From Cochliopodium minus (lineage: Eukaryota > Discosea > Himatismenida > Cochliopodiidae), in assembly GCA_024220525.1 (NCBI GenBank), contig JAMYWO010000402.1, forward strand, positions 12,895-30,834: a DNA stretch of 17,940 nt. The letters run 5' to 3'. Under the pieces are notes generated by a model. It saw only the letters and a program-made list of their open reading frames with translations, was not told the origin of the DNA and searched no databases. This document shows positions 17,812 to 17,940 of this stretch, one piece after another (position 1 is the stretch's first letter; every line of letters begins with the position of its first letter). The translations under genes were made by a program, and so were the position numbers.

Positions 17812-17940
17812 AGGTGATTGTGATCGGACAAAATATTTGTTGGAATCATAATGATGAATTAGATTTTATTATTGTCCTGCCATTCAACCACGAAACGAGA
17901 CGGATCCAATCAGCACTTTGTGCAACAAGAAGGTTTTGTT
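17812..17940. other. Unresolved right-edge segment of mixed composition
   Basis: This segment is less A/T-rich than its surroundings and looks exonic. On the minus strand it could be the upstream exon of the Sel1 remnant, but I see no clean Sel1 motif. On the plus strand, after an AG at 17812-17813, a frame of about 42 codons (VIVIGQNICWNHNDELDF at its start) runs off the edge. I cannot decide between strands. Confidence 0.3.

Noticed and set aside
17570-17849. Lys/Ile-rich and Phe/Leu-rich open frames
   Set aside because: They are translations of the AAAAAT hexamer repeat on the two strands.
1-17940. tRNA, rRNA, CRISPR or transposon features
   Set aside because: I saw no cloverleaf, rRNA-like segment, spaced repeat array, transposase or reverse-transcriptase motif, or terminal inverted repeats.

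Overview
The window reads as nuclear DNA of an AT-rich, intron-dense unicellular eukaryote. Introns are short (about 47-150 nt), A/T-rich and almost all GT-AG. The standard genetic code fits: long frames contain no internal TAA or TAG, and genes end in TAA. The lineage cannot be fixed from this sequence. A Furry scaffold and an RGS domain, together with a secreted GH5 glycosphingolipid-type hydrolase, would suit a free-living amoeboid protist (amoebozoan, heterolobosean or Anaeramoeba-like), but that is inference.

Layout. (1) Positions 3-305: the 3' end of a Glu/Lys/Ser-rich gene on the + strand. (2) 466-8778, minus strand: a complete ten-exon gene for a 2525-residue Furry/Tao3/Mor2 cell-morphogenesis scaffold. 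It carries an RGS domain near its C-terminus, an architecture I do not know from this family. (3) 8990-11836 and 12004-14884, minus strand: two tandem paralogues of a secreted GH5 endoglycoceramidase-like enzyme (498 and 499 residues). Each has 21 exons, several of them microexons of 10, 13, 16, 19 and 20 nt. A tract of about 1335 bp looks identical between the copies, introns included, while the 3' exons have diverged and even differ in intron position. (4) 15024-16696, + strand: a broken gene with two C2H2-type zinc fingers followed by a Nudix hydrolase domain. (5) 16718 to about 17651, minus strand: a broken Sel1-repeat gene, tail to tail with the Nudix remnant. (6) 17652-17811: an AAAAAT-type hexamer repeat that looks like an intron of the Sel1 remnant. 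The last 129 bases are unresolved.

The genes do not look like one pathway. Furry scaffolds support NDR/LATS-family kinases in polarity and morphogenesis, and the RGS domain suggests a link to heterotrimeric G-protein signalling. The GH5 pair suggests digestion or turnover of glycosphingolipids. The left 15 kb keeps clean frames across some 10 kb of coding sequence, whereas the right 3 kb carries frameshifts and stops in both genes. That part is therefore either a decaying block or locally poor consensus sequence.
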